A stretch of 60,000 bases of DNA, from the NCBI RefSeq assembly GCF_030272615.1, contig NC_081409.1, positions 204,045,949 through 204,105,948 on the forward strand. Reading direction: 5' to 3'. Source of the stretch: Cryptomeria japonica (lineage: Eukaryota; Streptophyta; Pinopsida; Cupressales; Cupressaceae). Each line of letters begins with the position of its first letter. Position 1 is the first letter of the stretch. Of the stretch, positions 23,535 to 34,653 are shown one piece after another. A program made the translations under genes and the position numbers. Under the pieces are notes generated by a model that worked only from the letters and a program-made list of their open reading frames with translations, ran no database searches and was not told the DNA's origin.

Positions 23535-24737
23535 TGTGATGTAATTAAATGCAATGATTAAATGATATGCAACTAAATGCATTATTTAAATGATATGAAA
23601 CTAAATTCACTTAAATGATATGAAAATGCAACTAAATGTACTTAAATGATATGAAAATGCACCCTCTAACATATGCCATCCTTTCGGTCAAATTTATAGT
23701 GCTTCCTTTTTATCATCATTGAGCCTTTGATATGTTGAAACTTTGTACAAGCGTAATGGTATAATTGAAACATAATGACCTGAGTATAACTTACATGGAG
23801 TCTGATATTGCAAGATGACACAAGTGTCGAGGTATAATTGAACCAGGATGACCTAAGTGTTTCTTGTGTAAAACAAACAAGAGTTAACCTTTGTCCTATA
23901 CAAATCTGAAATGTCCTCAGTGATATGTTACCTGATTAGATCGTAAGACAAACTTGCATAGTATAAGGCTTCACTCACAAACAACAAACAAATAAAATAT
24001 GACACTCCTTCCTTGCTTCTCTAGTTTCAAGACATCTTTGAGTTGCTTAGGAGATATGATATCAAAAATAAAAACAACCATAGGTGAACACGCATGCTAT
24101 TGTATGTATTTTGTCAGATAAAACATCTTGCAAGTAGATATTTGTTTTAGTTTGTTTAGTTGCTGATGTTTTTGAAGTCTACCATTTATAATCATGATCT
24201 TTGTTTTTGTCCAAAATGTCTTTGTTTTGATTGTTATCTGCTTTGTTAAAAACTCTAAAAGGTGAGATGCCCATAGTTCTAGTCAGGATTTTTGCCCCTA
24301 GCTATGTACACTTGTTTCTATATGGATAAATACATTGATTACCAATCCATGGTGAGATATGATGTGGATAATTGTTTGGATAATCAAGGACAGTGACTAC
24401 GCTAAGTGTGTCCAATATTGTGTTGTGTTTTTCAAAGCTTTGTGGTGGCCATTGGCTTAGTTCAAATGGATGTAAAAAGAGATGATATGGTTACATATAG
24501 ATGGAAGACCAGATATATACCAAATAACGCCTATTGCTAGGTTTTCATTACTTGTTTTTATTTGCACTTTTTGATTTTTGATTTTATTTTTTGATTTTTT
24601 GCCTTATTTGTGCAATGGATAATAGGTATAGAACTTTTTGAGATGCACACTATTGATAGGTTTGTCAAATAGGCCCCCTTTTGATGTAGATAACTAATAT
24701 GCCCCCGATCCGTAAGTAGACATGATGACAAAAGGAC

Positions 24738-25570
24738 CTAGCCAATTTGGTTCAAACTTGCCCTTCTTTTCCCGATCTTGCTAATTGTGGGAATTTCCTT
24801 TAGTACCAAGTCATCAATTTGGAATGATATTGGATTTACCTTGTGATTGTAGCTCCAGCACATGCATTGCTGATATTCTTTGAGGTGATCAAAAGCACGT
24901 TGTTGGTGCTCATCTAGAAACTCTAACTCTTGTAGGCATAATGTTATATTGAGTTGAGCATGCCAATCATGACCAACCTCGTTCACTATTTTCTTGAGGA
25001 TTTTTAAGGATGGTTTTGTTTGAGGCCTCTGCTTGGCCATTCCCCTATGGATAGTATGGTGTGGAGAAACAATGTTGGAAATGGAATCATTTGCATAGTT
25101 CTTTCACATCTTGATTCTTGAAAGGTCTTCCATTATATGTGAGAATGGAACTAGAAATTTCATACTGACAAATGAGATAATTTAGGATAAAAGAGGATAT
25201 TTGTTTGCTGGTAATAATAGCCAATGAGACGGCCTCTATCCACTTTGTAAAATACTCAGTGGCCATGATGATAAATTTATGTCCATTTGATGAGGAAGGA
25301 TGAATCTTGCCCACTAGGTTGAGTCTCCATTGACAAAATAGCCATGATGTGGTGAATGGTTGCAACTCCTATGCTGGTACATGTATAAGATTGCCATGAA
25401 TTTGGCATTTCAGAAAATTTCTGGCAAACTGATATGATTCCTTTTCCATGGTCGACCAATAATAGCCTATCCTTAGAATTTTCTTGGCAAGAGTAGGACC
25501 ACTCGAATGTGGGCCACAAATACCTTCATGAAGTTCATGTAAGGCGGTTTCAAATTTGTTATGATCCAAA
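24738..25570 (-). pseudogene. Gypsy integrase, broken
   Basis: From right to left the region encodes the zinc-binding segment (HELHEGICGPHSSG, CQIHGN), the core, and the C-terminal segment with MCWSYNHKVNPISFQIDDLV. The catalytic triad is damaged: the first Asp position reads LNLVGKIHPSSSNGHKF with Asn, the second reads LTYNGRPFKNQ where DNG is normal, while the Glu-bearing GQAEASNK segment survives. Frame changes occur around 25,370 and 25,065. The normal role is to join element DNA to the chromosome. It follows the second RNase H, as expected for this lineage. Confidence 0.82.
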
Positions 25571-26837
25571 CACCAAAGAACAGTACCATCTAGACCTTAG
25601 TGGTAAAGTGTATTAGCGGTTAGGGTATAACGAGCTACTTGGCGAATAAAACTGCATTTTCGGTTTTGGGATAAATCTAGTGGAAGCATATTGTCTTTTA
25701 GGTAAGTGTCAATTTTTCCATAGAGGGGTGAGTTAGAATTGACTATGTGGCATATGACTTGGGATTCATAATTGTTATAGGTAGGAGAAAATAGTTGTTC
25801 CACTAGGAACTCATAACGATTCTGTTTGTCTAGTATTTGTAGGAGTGAGGAAATGGTTGCCATGACATCTGCAACTTTGTTGTCCAACATTGGAATATGT
25901 TCAAATTTTATGTCCACAAAGTACTTTTTGAAATCATCCACCATGCGTTTGTAGGGCATCAACTTGTCGTCCTTTGTCTAATAATCATCATTAACTTGAT
26001 TAATTACCAATTGTGAGTATCAAAAGACTTTCAACTCTATGATCTTCCACTCAACAACCATTTTGATGCTTGTGACTAGAGCTTCGTACTCAGTAATGTT
26101 ATTTGTGGAAGGAAACATTAATCTCTAAGATTTAGGAATAGTGTGTCCTTCTTGTGTGATGAATATAACACCGACTCCTAATCCATGTTGTGTGTATGAT
26201 CTGTCAAAGTATAAGACCCATGGTTTGTCGATATTGTGAGAATATTTGTATCTGGAAATTCCACATGGATTGGATTGTTGTCTTGTAATGGTGCTTCTAC
26301 TAGCTGACCTGTGATAGCTTGACCTTTGATAGCCTTTCTATTTGTGTAGTGAATGTCAAATTCACTTAGAATCATGACCCATTTAGCTAACCTCCTTATG
26401 AGAGTGGTTTTGCTGAGTAGGTATTTTAATGGGTCAATCTTTGCTACCAACTTGATTGTGTGAGCTAGCATATAGTGGCGAAACTTTTGAGAAGCAAACA
26501 CCACAGTTAAACAGGCCTTTTCAATGAATGTGTAGTTGATCTCGTAGCTATTCAATGTCCTGTTGATGTAGTATATTTCTCTTTCCTTTCCTGCTGAATC
26601 TTCTTGTGCTAACAATGCTCCTAGTGATACCTTTGTTGCTGATATGTAAAGAATGAGAGGTTTGCCTGCTATTGGTGGTACCAAGATAGTTGATTCATTA
26701 GATATTTCTTGAGTTGGTGGAATGATTCTGCACATCAATCTTCCCATCTGAAAGGGACAATCTTGTGGATTAAATGAGTGAACATAAGGCACTTGTCGAC
26801 TAGTTGAGAAATGAATCTTCTTATGGATTGTAGCCAT
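25571..26837 (-). pseudogene. Gypsy RNase H plus second RNase H domain
   Basis: The right part (26,178-26,837) is the ordinary RNase H and connection after RT, with LILYISATKVSLGALLAQED and FASQKFRHYMLAHT. The left part is another RNase H: YFDRSYTQHGLGVGVIF in a frame overlapping the end of the first ORF, then NNITEYEALVTSIKMV with the catalytic Glu, then a YSQLVINQV block where the usual Asp before SQL is Tyr. It continues into VDIKFEHIPMLDNKVADVMA. Stops fall near 26,126, 26,018 and 25,980. Two RNase H domains in tandem place the element in the Tat lineage. Confidence 0.82.
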
Positions 26838-27040
26838 CCTTGTAGAGATATTAATTACTAATATTTTTTGGTGGCATCTCCATGTTTTCTTGTACCTTTA
26901 CAGGGTCCACCTAGATTCCTTTTTCTGAGACTATGTATCCCAAGAGTTTGCCGGATGTTACAACGAAGACACACTTTTTAGGATTTAATCATACATTGAA
27001 TTTTTCCAACCTCTTAAAGATTGTCTATAATCTCCAGGTG

Positions 27041-27751
27041 TCATTCTCTTGTAAATAATTTGGCCAATAGGTCATCTGCACAGTCCTCCATGAATGTGTG
27101 CATCATGTCATAAAATATTGTGGTCATTGCTTGTTGATAGGTCGCTCCAACATTCTTCAAGCCGAAAGGGATGACATTCCAACAATAAGTACCCCAGGGA
27201 CATGTAAATGTTGTTTTATCTTGGTCTTTTGGTGCTATCTTTATTTTATTGTATCCCGAGAAACCATCCATGAGTGATAACATAGCATGCCATGCTGTTA
27301 GATCTACAATTATGTTGATGCTGGGTAAAGGTAAGTCATCCTTCGGACAAGCCTTGTTGAGATCGCTGAAGTTTGTACAAATTTTGATGCTTTTATCTGG
27401 TTTAGATATAGGTACAATATTAGAGATCCATTCCGCATAATCTATAGGTTGGATTAATCCTACATCAAGTGCCTTCTTCAGTTTTTCTTTAACCAATATG
27501 GCGACATGTGGGTTCATTTTCCTCAATTTTTGCTTGACGGGCTTAGCTCCTAGTGGTATAGATAAGTGGTGCATGATCAAGTTTGGATCTACCCCTGGCA
27601 TATCTGCATAAGACCAAGCAAAATTGATTTGCTTTTCCTTGAAGAATTGAGTGAAATCGGGCCTTTCTTGTTCTGTTAATGACTCTGCCCGATGTATGGT
27701 TCTTGTTGCTGCTTCAGTGCTGATGTTGATTGATTGAGTTGGTTCAATCAA
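27041..27751 (-). pseudogene. Gypsy reverse transcriptase, broken
   Basis: The 236-residue frame contains FAWSYADMPGVDP, PVKQKLRKMNP, VGLIQPIDYAEWISNIVPI, CTNFSDLNKACPKDDLPLP, LSLMDGFSGYNKIKI and TCPWGTYCWNVIPFGLKN. All the fingers and palm blocks are there. The active-site box that normally reads YVDD is CADD in EDCADDLLAK, so one substitution precedes the two catalytic aspartates. The frame is lost at about 27,041 before the thumb, and the sequence continues in other frames towards 26,838. Confidence 0.85.
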
Positions 27752-29162
27752 AATTAGTGATTTCTCCTGATAATATTTAGGAAGAGTGTCAAGTCTCTCA
27801 TCCTTGGGTGCCTCAAAGACATTTTCACCATTGGATATGTCCTTTGTTTTTGTTTTTTTATGATCTAATACTGCCTTTGAATGGTTTTCACCATTAAATC
27901 AATTTTTTATTTTATTTATTTTGCGACTAAGAGACTTGGCACTCTCCTGATTGAGAACTTCATTATGAGATTCGCTAGTGGGATGTGTTTTTGGGTTTGC
28001 GGAACAAAGGTATTGGACAATAGTATCATCATCTAGAAAGATAGGGATATTGAGTGGCTTGGTTTGTTCCTAATCAATGAATTCGAGATATATTAATGGA
28101 AAGGGATCATCTGGCAGGTTAAGGTCTATAGCAGTGAGGGCCATGATGGATACGTTGTCAAAATTGGCATTAGTGAGGCCAAAGTCTATGATGATACCCT
28201 CTTCAGAATCTATTTCGTTTGTAACCTGATCGTCCTCACTAGAGTCATCGATATGTTGTAACCCAACTTCAACTAGTCTAGCCCTTGAACCTTGTCTATC
28301 ATAGGGTATGGGTGTATAGGTATGAATCATGTCTATCTCAATATCAAAAGCTTCCTCAAAACAAGAATCCCATTCCCATTCTTGTGATTCTGTTTCAAAA
28401 CTGGCTTGTAGCTTATGGATTTGCTCAAAGAGATTTTGAGTAGCTTCTTCCTTCTTGATAGAAAATTCTTCCTTTTGGCGTTCATATTCCTCTTTCCATT
28501 GTTTGTGAACTACTTCTTCAACTATTTGTTATTGTATCAATTCATGTTATCGTGCTGATTTTTAGTTTGGTTGATGATGTTATTATTGATCCTATGGTTG
28601 ATTGTGTGGTCCATAGCCTAGGCTTGATTTGTCCTTGGCTTGTTGTGAATGAGGTTAAATCAGTTCTCTGATACCTTCTTTAGGCTTGCCAATAGGACCC
28701 TTTCCATGGTATCCCATTCATTGCATGATCCTAAATCCCTTTCCATATTGTTCTGTTAGGATTGTGTTATCAACAGTAGTTGCTTGATGTCTTCATCATC
28801 TTTGTATAACCAATTTAGGACATCCTTGTCCTTTGTTTCATCTGCTAGCATTCCTTCTTGAATGAACATACCATCAAACATTTTGAGAGGTTGTGAATAT
28901 TTTTGTCTTGAAGTTGATGGTTGCCCATGAGATTTTGAAGAAATTGGCAATTGTGCTAGACAGGGATTCAAAAGAGTATTCTTACATGCCTTTGTCTTTC
29001 AACTTCATATTTTTCTCAAAATCTAGAGAGATTTTTTAGCTAATCCTTACCGTTTGATGACGTGGAAGTAAGGGCTTCTCTATTATGTGGTGCTAAAACA
29101 TTTTGAGCTTCTTTTATATTGTTGCAATACTGAAAGGGATTTGTGTCTACTGATACTGATAT
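27752..29162 (-). pseudogene. Gypsy protease-to-RT linker region
   Basis: About 1.4 kb of weakly coding sequence joins protease and RT. Two open stretches, 28,070-28,330 (acidic, with NEIDSEEGIIIDFG) and 28,756-28,971, belong to it. The linker is Gln- and Ser-rich, as is usual between these domains, and has many stops. I assign no separate function. Confidence 0.55.
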
Positions 29163-30790
29163 TTATTGCCCATTGTAGGGAAACTTGAGACATTGGTGAT
29201 ATGTTGATGGTACTACTTGCATCTCATGAATCCAAGGATGACCCACAAGTATGTTATAAGATAAGTTTATATTTAAGACTTGACAAATGGTATGCTTTTG
29301 AATTGGTCCAACCTGAATGGGCAATACCACTAGTCCTTTTGTTGCTCTTTCTTCATCATCATAGGATTTTATAGTTATCTTCTTCTGAGGATCAATAACT
29401 TTTTCTGAGAAGCCCAATGCATGGATAAGTTTTAAAGTAAATATATTTAGATGGGCTCCTCCATCTATTAGCACATGTTTTATCTAATGTTTATGAACCA
29501 AAACTTTGATATGGAGCAGGGTATTGTGCAGATGATGCAAAGAGACATCATCATACTCTGAAAAGGATAGCTTATGAGGTGAAGTCAAATGTCCCACCAT
29601 GGCTCGGAAGTCATTAATGTCCAATTTGTTTGGTACAATAGTGTCAACAAGAGCTCTTTCTAAGATATCCTTGTGGGCGGGTGATATTTTGAGAAGCTCT
29701 AATATGGATATGTGTGCTAGTGTCTTCTTCAATTGATCTACTAAGTTGTATAGAGTGTTTGAAGGCATTGTTGTTTTGGAGGTATTCCCTTTTAATACAT
29801 ATTTAGATTGGGATCATGTAGTCACATTGACCGGAACATGTTCTTGTTTGTCTTTGATCTTGATGACATTTACTTGATTATCACATTCTGAAATGTGATT
29901 GATAACATTGTCATAGATATGGTTTATGTGGGCCCCTTTTTTGTTTGAGGATGATGATGCACCTTTGTCATAATTTCGAATTGTATTTTTGAAGGCCTCA
30001 TGATCATCATTGGTTTTATGACCATGTACCATTATGTCACTGTTATCTAACAAATCTTGAACCAAGTTTTTCAACCTTAGGAAATCATTTGTGTGATGCC
30101 CTTTGTTTCTATGATATTCACAGTAGTGTGCGTCATTCCACCATGATGGTTTGAATTTTAGTTCAAAATCCCTTGTGTTTGGCAATATGATGAGTTTATT
30201 TTCCAATAGTTATCAAAATGCTGATTCAAGGGTTTGTCCTAAAGGTGCAAACTTCTGTTGATATGGTATCAGTTTTGTGTTAGTGTTGTTTCCTTGATTG
30301 TCCATTCTTGGATTGTTGTTTCTTTGATTGGTATTTCCTTGAGTGTTGGTTCTTTGATTGATATTTCTTTGAGTGTTGGTTGGTGGAGTAATACTGGATA
30401 AGTTTAACACTGGTTGTTTTGCTTTAACATTGTCTACTACACCATCATTAACAACATTCTTGTTTCTCGTCCAAAATTTGGAGTTGTTTGATTTATTGTA
30501 GTTGTTGTTATAGGTGTTGTTTGATGCACTAGCACCTTCTTTAGAGAACTTCAAGGTTCCCCTTTTGATTGAGGCTTCTTCTATTTGGATGGATTTTTGA
30601 TCAACTTTTTAAAACTTGGTAGACATTGTAGTTTAAGTTGATAGTTCATCTCGTCATTAAGATTGGCTATGAAGATTTAAATTTTCTCTTTTTCAGGTAT
30701 GGTTTAGGGATATCTAGATATCAATCGTCTCCATATTTGCAAGAAAATAATGAATGTTTCATTGTTATTTCTTGCCCCAGTTTGGTCACA
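29163..30790 (-). pseudogene. Gypsy gag (3' part) and aspartic protease, broken
   Basis: At the right end the frame fragment TFIIFLQIWRRLISRYP corresponds to SFASFLQRWRNIASRC of the plus-strand gag. Then come KFWTRNKNVVNDGVVDN, a basic Asn-rich linker, and a zinc-finger-like CEYHRNKGHHTNDF whose last Cys is Phe. Protease follows with MLIDGGAHLNIFTL (Asp-Gly-Gly instead of the common Asp-Ser/Thr-Gly) and YNILVGHPWIHE. Stops or slips fall near 30,210, 29,813 and 29,480. The gag N-terminus is missing: homology stops near 30,790. Confidence 0.82.
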
Positions 30791-33525
30791 ATTCGAAAAA
30801 TGCAAAAAAAATTGTGATTGATGGTTGCGACAACAGTCAAGTTTGATCACGCAGTCTGCAGGAAATAAAATAAAAAAAATGTCCCGTCCGCAGAAAAAAT
30901 AAATCATACCTGCAAATAGTTATTAAAAAAAATGATGTCAGGAGGGGGGGTGACGTTTTGAAAAAGTGAAGTAAAAAAAATGAAAATAAAATAAAATAAA
31001 GTAATGTTTTTGGGGTCATGGGACCACATCCTCATGCCCTTGCGACAACATGTACTGTTATCGCAATACTGCCTCACCGTGGGCTGCTGGGCCGATAGGG
31101 TCATGCCCGTCGGTGCTGTCACCCTAGTTGGGGAGAGCCCCACCTTAATCGCCCAATGGGCATTAAATAAAATTTAACTGCCAATGAAATAAAAAACTGC
31201 CACAAATTTGTTTTGGGTGTGTGTAATAAAGCTTTTGGTTTTTGAAATATTAAACCAGTATATATATGATTTCGGGTCCAAATTTAAAGTTTTGAAAAAA
31301 ATGATTTTTTTTTTTGAAAAAAAAAGGCTCTCTTTTCATAAAGAAATTTAAAAAATCCACAAATTATTGTCATATAAGGAAATTGGACTTTTTCTTCCAA
31401 CTGGCATAACTTTCACCTAGGGAGTCTTTTTTTTTGACTTCTTATACTCGTTGGAGAGGTGATTCTGAGCACTACCATTTGGTATAGGTTTTATTCAGTG
31501 ATTTTGTTATTTTGATATGTTTTCGGGTCCTGGAAACCTGATATTCTCCTTGATGCAGGTTTGGTCATATCTTTTGCATACAGAATCGGTTTTTTGATTT
31601 CAAATAGGCGTTGGAGAGGGTGTTCAGTGTGCTTCAATTTGGTGCTATTATTGTATCAATTTGATGAGTATGGAGAGATTACATGTCTATTCTTTGTTTG
31701 AGGACATGTTTGGACTCAGTTTGAGACTTGGAATTTTATGTGGGTGACAGTTGGATGCAGGTAATGATTATGGTGTCATGGGTATACAGGTACATGTTTT
31801 GCATTGACATGACATGGTCATGATTATGGTGATTTGGTTTGATATTGGGAGGTTGTTCTTATCTCCTTGATGCTTATTTAGTTCCTTTGACTATGGTACT
31901 AGTTTGTGGACATGTTTGGCAAATCAGATCGAATGGTGATTTGGTGTTTGAGTCATGGTTGTCTACATGGATTATTCTTTTTGCTATCTCAATTTGCAGT
32001 TTACTAATGTGATGATGAGTTTGCATGTTCAGTGATTGGATCTACAAGTTATGTGATTGGTAGGTTCGAGCTCACCTATTTAGTTGCAGTGGGATGGCTC
32101 GGATGTGGACTATCTATATCCACCAACTTTGATTCATTGTGGTGCATACTCCTTAGCTAACCTTGTCTATGATCATTTGTGCATTGGTATGGTTGTTTTG
32201 AGATGAGAGGATGGATGATGTTATAGTACTTGGATAGTTGGCATGAGAATTGTAGCATGTATTTGATCACGATGTCATGATAGCTTTGTTATTTATTTGG
32301 TTACACTTTTAGTGGGAGCTTTTGACAGTGATGTATTGGCAGTGTAGGATTTATTCCTGATTGGTGGTTTGTTGGTGGTGGTTGCATCTTCTTGATATGG
32401 AGTTCATGGTTTACTTGTTATTTTTGACATTTCAGTTGATGTGTGTAGACCTATATGTTCTTCATTTAGGAGATGGTTTATCATGATGCTATGGAGAGCT
32501 TGGTATCACAGTTCAAAGGGAGCTTGTAGCAGTGAGGTGTATTTACCATGTTAGTTGGTGGATGATCTTCTTTGTGTGTAGATGTTGGAGGATGCCTTAG
32601 ATCCTGTTGCTATAGTAGGGTTCTCTAGCATTTGTGGGTACACTGTTAGGAGATGGTTATCTTCATGTTATTTGAGGATGTTCGCATCTTGAGGATTCAC
32701 AAAGTTCTTGGTATAGATTTTCTTTATGCTTTCATTTGACATGTTTATCCTTGTTGTTTGGATGGATTATATTATGTCATGGTACACTCTTGTTGCACAT
32801 TTAGAGTTTTGACATGATATGGTTATTTGATATGTTCATATGGAGCATGTTATCTCTTTGAGATGTATTAGATCATGTTGTCATGTTTATTTTCTTGATC
32901 TGGCCATTAGAGCTTTGAAATTGATCTTGGATTATTCTCTTTGTATTGGGTATATAATCCTTTACTTGATACTTCATGATATTGTTGGGTTGCATTTGGA
33001 GTTTGGCATGGATTGATCGGTTATAGGTGCTCATGGATACTTTGAGGATATTCATGATTCTAGTAGTCTCTTGTGATTAGAGGCATGTGTTGAGGCAGGT
33101 TGTTGTTTCAGTTGGAAGTCCAAGGAGCATTCACCTGGTTTATGGATTGAGGGGAATTTTTTCTTAGTGTGAGTCATGATAACTTGGATAGCTTGGTCAG
33201 TATTCTCACCCCCACTCTTGGTCTACTCAATGGTTTACTAGTTGAGAGGTATTACCCATTGTTCCTTTCAGGTGCATTATGTTATGCTTATCTTTCATTG
33301 ATATGGATCTTGAGCTACATGGATTTTTTTAGTTTTGGAGGGTCCATTTGAGAGATGTATGGCATTGGTTATCTCCTTGTACATTTGAGTTATTATTATT
33401 ATGGTGGCAGTCATTGATATTAATTTGGGAGATAGTTTATTGGGTGTATTACCTAGGCTTTGGAATGGATATTAGTTTGATCTTCTTGGTTATGAGAGGC
33501 TTACATCCATGTTGATTACATGTTA
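30791..33525. other. Unassigned AT-rich stretch
   Basis: 2.7 kb lie between the broken gag of the minus-strand Gypsy element and the LTR of the next element. The first part (about 30,930-31,140) has a G-rich run and a GC-rich patch; the rest is T- and G-rich on the plus strand with no long frame. It does not match the LTR or leader of the other Gypsy element by eye. The minus-strand frames around 30,900-31,140 show no recognisable domain. It may be element leader, intron or older repeat. Confidence 0.5.
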
Positions 33526-34448
33526 TGTTAGGGTTCCCACAGATACTGAGAGGGGGGGGTGAATCAGTATCTGACCGGTAATGTGATTTTCTTAAAATAG
33601 AACATGCAGAACATAAAGTAACAGTATACCGGTATGCAAGAATTAATGTGATTAACAGAACCAAAAACATCCACATGAAAAGAACACCATAACACAAGAT
33701 GTTTAATGAGGAAACCCAGTGTGGGAAAAACCTCGGTGGGATTTGTGACCCACAATATTCACTTACTAGCCAATAAGAGAATATTACTTACAATAGGGGC
33801 CTGCACATGCAGGAAGGGCAACTGCCTAGAGCACACTACTCAATAAGAAGTCACACTGACTTACAATGAGGATTATGCAAATCCAATGATCTGTACTGCT
33901 TTACAAGAACATCTTCAATGCCAGATTCAATACCGGTTCTTGCTTTGTTCTTTACATATACCCTTGACCTATAATTCGCACATTAGGTCTACCTAATAAT
34001 TTTCTTTATGCTTCCTATCCATATCCTACAAATGTCTACAATGATCTCTTTTATATACAAGAGTCATTTTACAATTTTCCAAGTCGGCTTACAATAATAA
34101 ACAAAATGTTACATATCAAAAATCTTGTCGCCCTCTGTGCTGGTATACATCTTTTCTTCTGTGCCGGTGTCGGTGCCGGTGTAGAGTGGTCTTGCTAATG
34201 CCGGTGCACTGTCATGCTTGAATAATGCTTTTCCGGTAGAATGTCTTGCTGGTGTCATAGGATTGCAAGGTTGCCTATGTAATGCTTTTCCGGTATAGTG
34301 TCTTGCCGGTGCCATAGGATTGCAAGGTTGCCTGTGTAATGCTTTGTCGGTATAATGTCTTGTTGGTGCCATAGGATTGCAAGGTTGCCATCAATGAAAA
34401 AACCTTCAATCACACACAATCTCTCATTGGAGTGTCCATATGCCAACA
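33526..34448 (-). repeat. 3' LTR of element 4
   Basis: 923 bp. On the plus strand it runs from TGTTAGGGTTCCC to ATATGCCAACA. The stretch 33,526-34,098 is nearly identical to 39,374-39,946. The minus strand carries CTGATTCACCCC near the LTR end and the GCAGGAAGG / CTAGAGCACACTACTC block shared with element 3. Confidence 0.92.
34222..34396. repeat. 57-bp tandem repeat inside LTR
   Basis: The phrase CATAGGATTGCAAGGTTGCC starts at 34,256, 34,313 and 34,370, an exact 57-base step, with AATGCTTTTCCGGTA between. The other LTR is truncated before this point, so it cannot show whether both copies had it. Confidence 0.9.
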
Positions 34449-34462
34449 ATCTCCCCCTTTGG
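34449..34462 (-). promoter_or_regulatory. Polypurine tract of element 4
   Basis: The plus strand reads ATCTCCCCCTTTGG, i.e. CCAAAGGGGGAGAT on the element strand, directly before the 3' LTR start TGTTGGCATA. Confidence 0.85.
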
Positions 34463-34653
34463 CATTGATGGCAACACTCATGAGAAATTTCAAAAAGATA
34501 TCCAAAAATGTGTATACCAAAAATGTTACCAAAAATGTGAGAACTCCCCCTGAGCATATGATCCCTGTGTTTTGAATTTTCTCATCCTACTACTCCCCCT
34601 TTGGCATCAATGACAAAGGTTAGTAGAGTTTGAAGTTGTACCAATCCATAACC

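Larger units (their letters stand above)
22575..24737 (-). other. 3' non-coding region of minus-strand Gypsy element
   Basis: About 2.1 kb between the LTR and the end of integrase with no coding sequence. It contains two tandem repeat blocks and a (GAT)n run, listed separately. Unlike the plus-strand Gypsy element, it shows no antisense PMD gene here. Confidence 0.6.
20967..30790 (-). mobile_element. Ty3/Gypsy retrotransposon, Tat lineage, degenerate, 5' truncated
   Basis: On the minus strand the order is gag, protease, RT, RNase H, a second RNase H, integrase, then a 3' LTR at the left. The second RNase H domain is the hallmark of the Tat/Ogre group. Gag is cut near 30,790, and no 5' LTR or primer site is found to the right. 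It shares gag and protease motifs with the plus-strand element at 49,267, for example the NKNxVNDGVVD phrase and the Asp-Gly-Gly protease site. All domains carry stops or lost catalytic residues. Confidence 0.88.

Noticed and set aside
23313-23582. Frame with a poly-Ser run
   Set aside because: Translation of a GAT-rich microsatellite and a tandem repeat on the opposite strand.
33449-33755. Minus-strand frames repeated at 39,363-39,603
   Set aside because: The repetition is due to the two LTRs of element 4, not to a duplicated gene.
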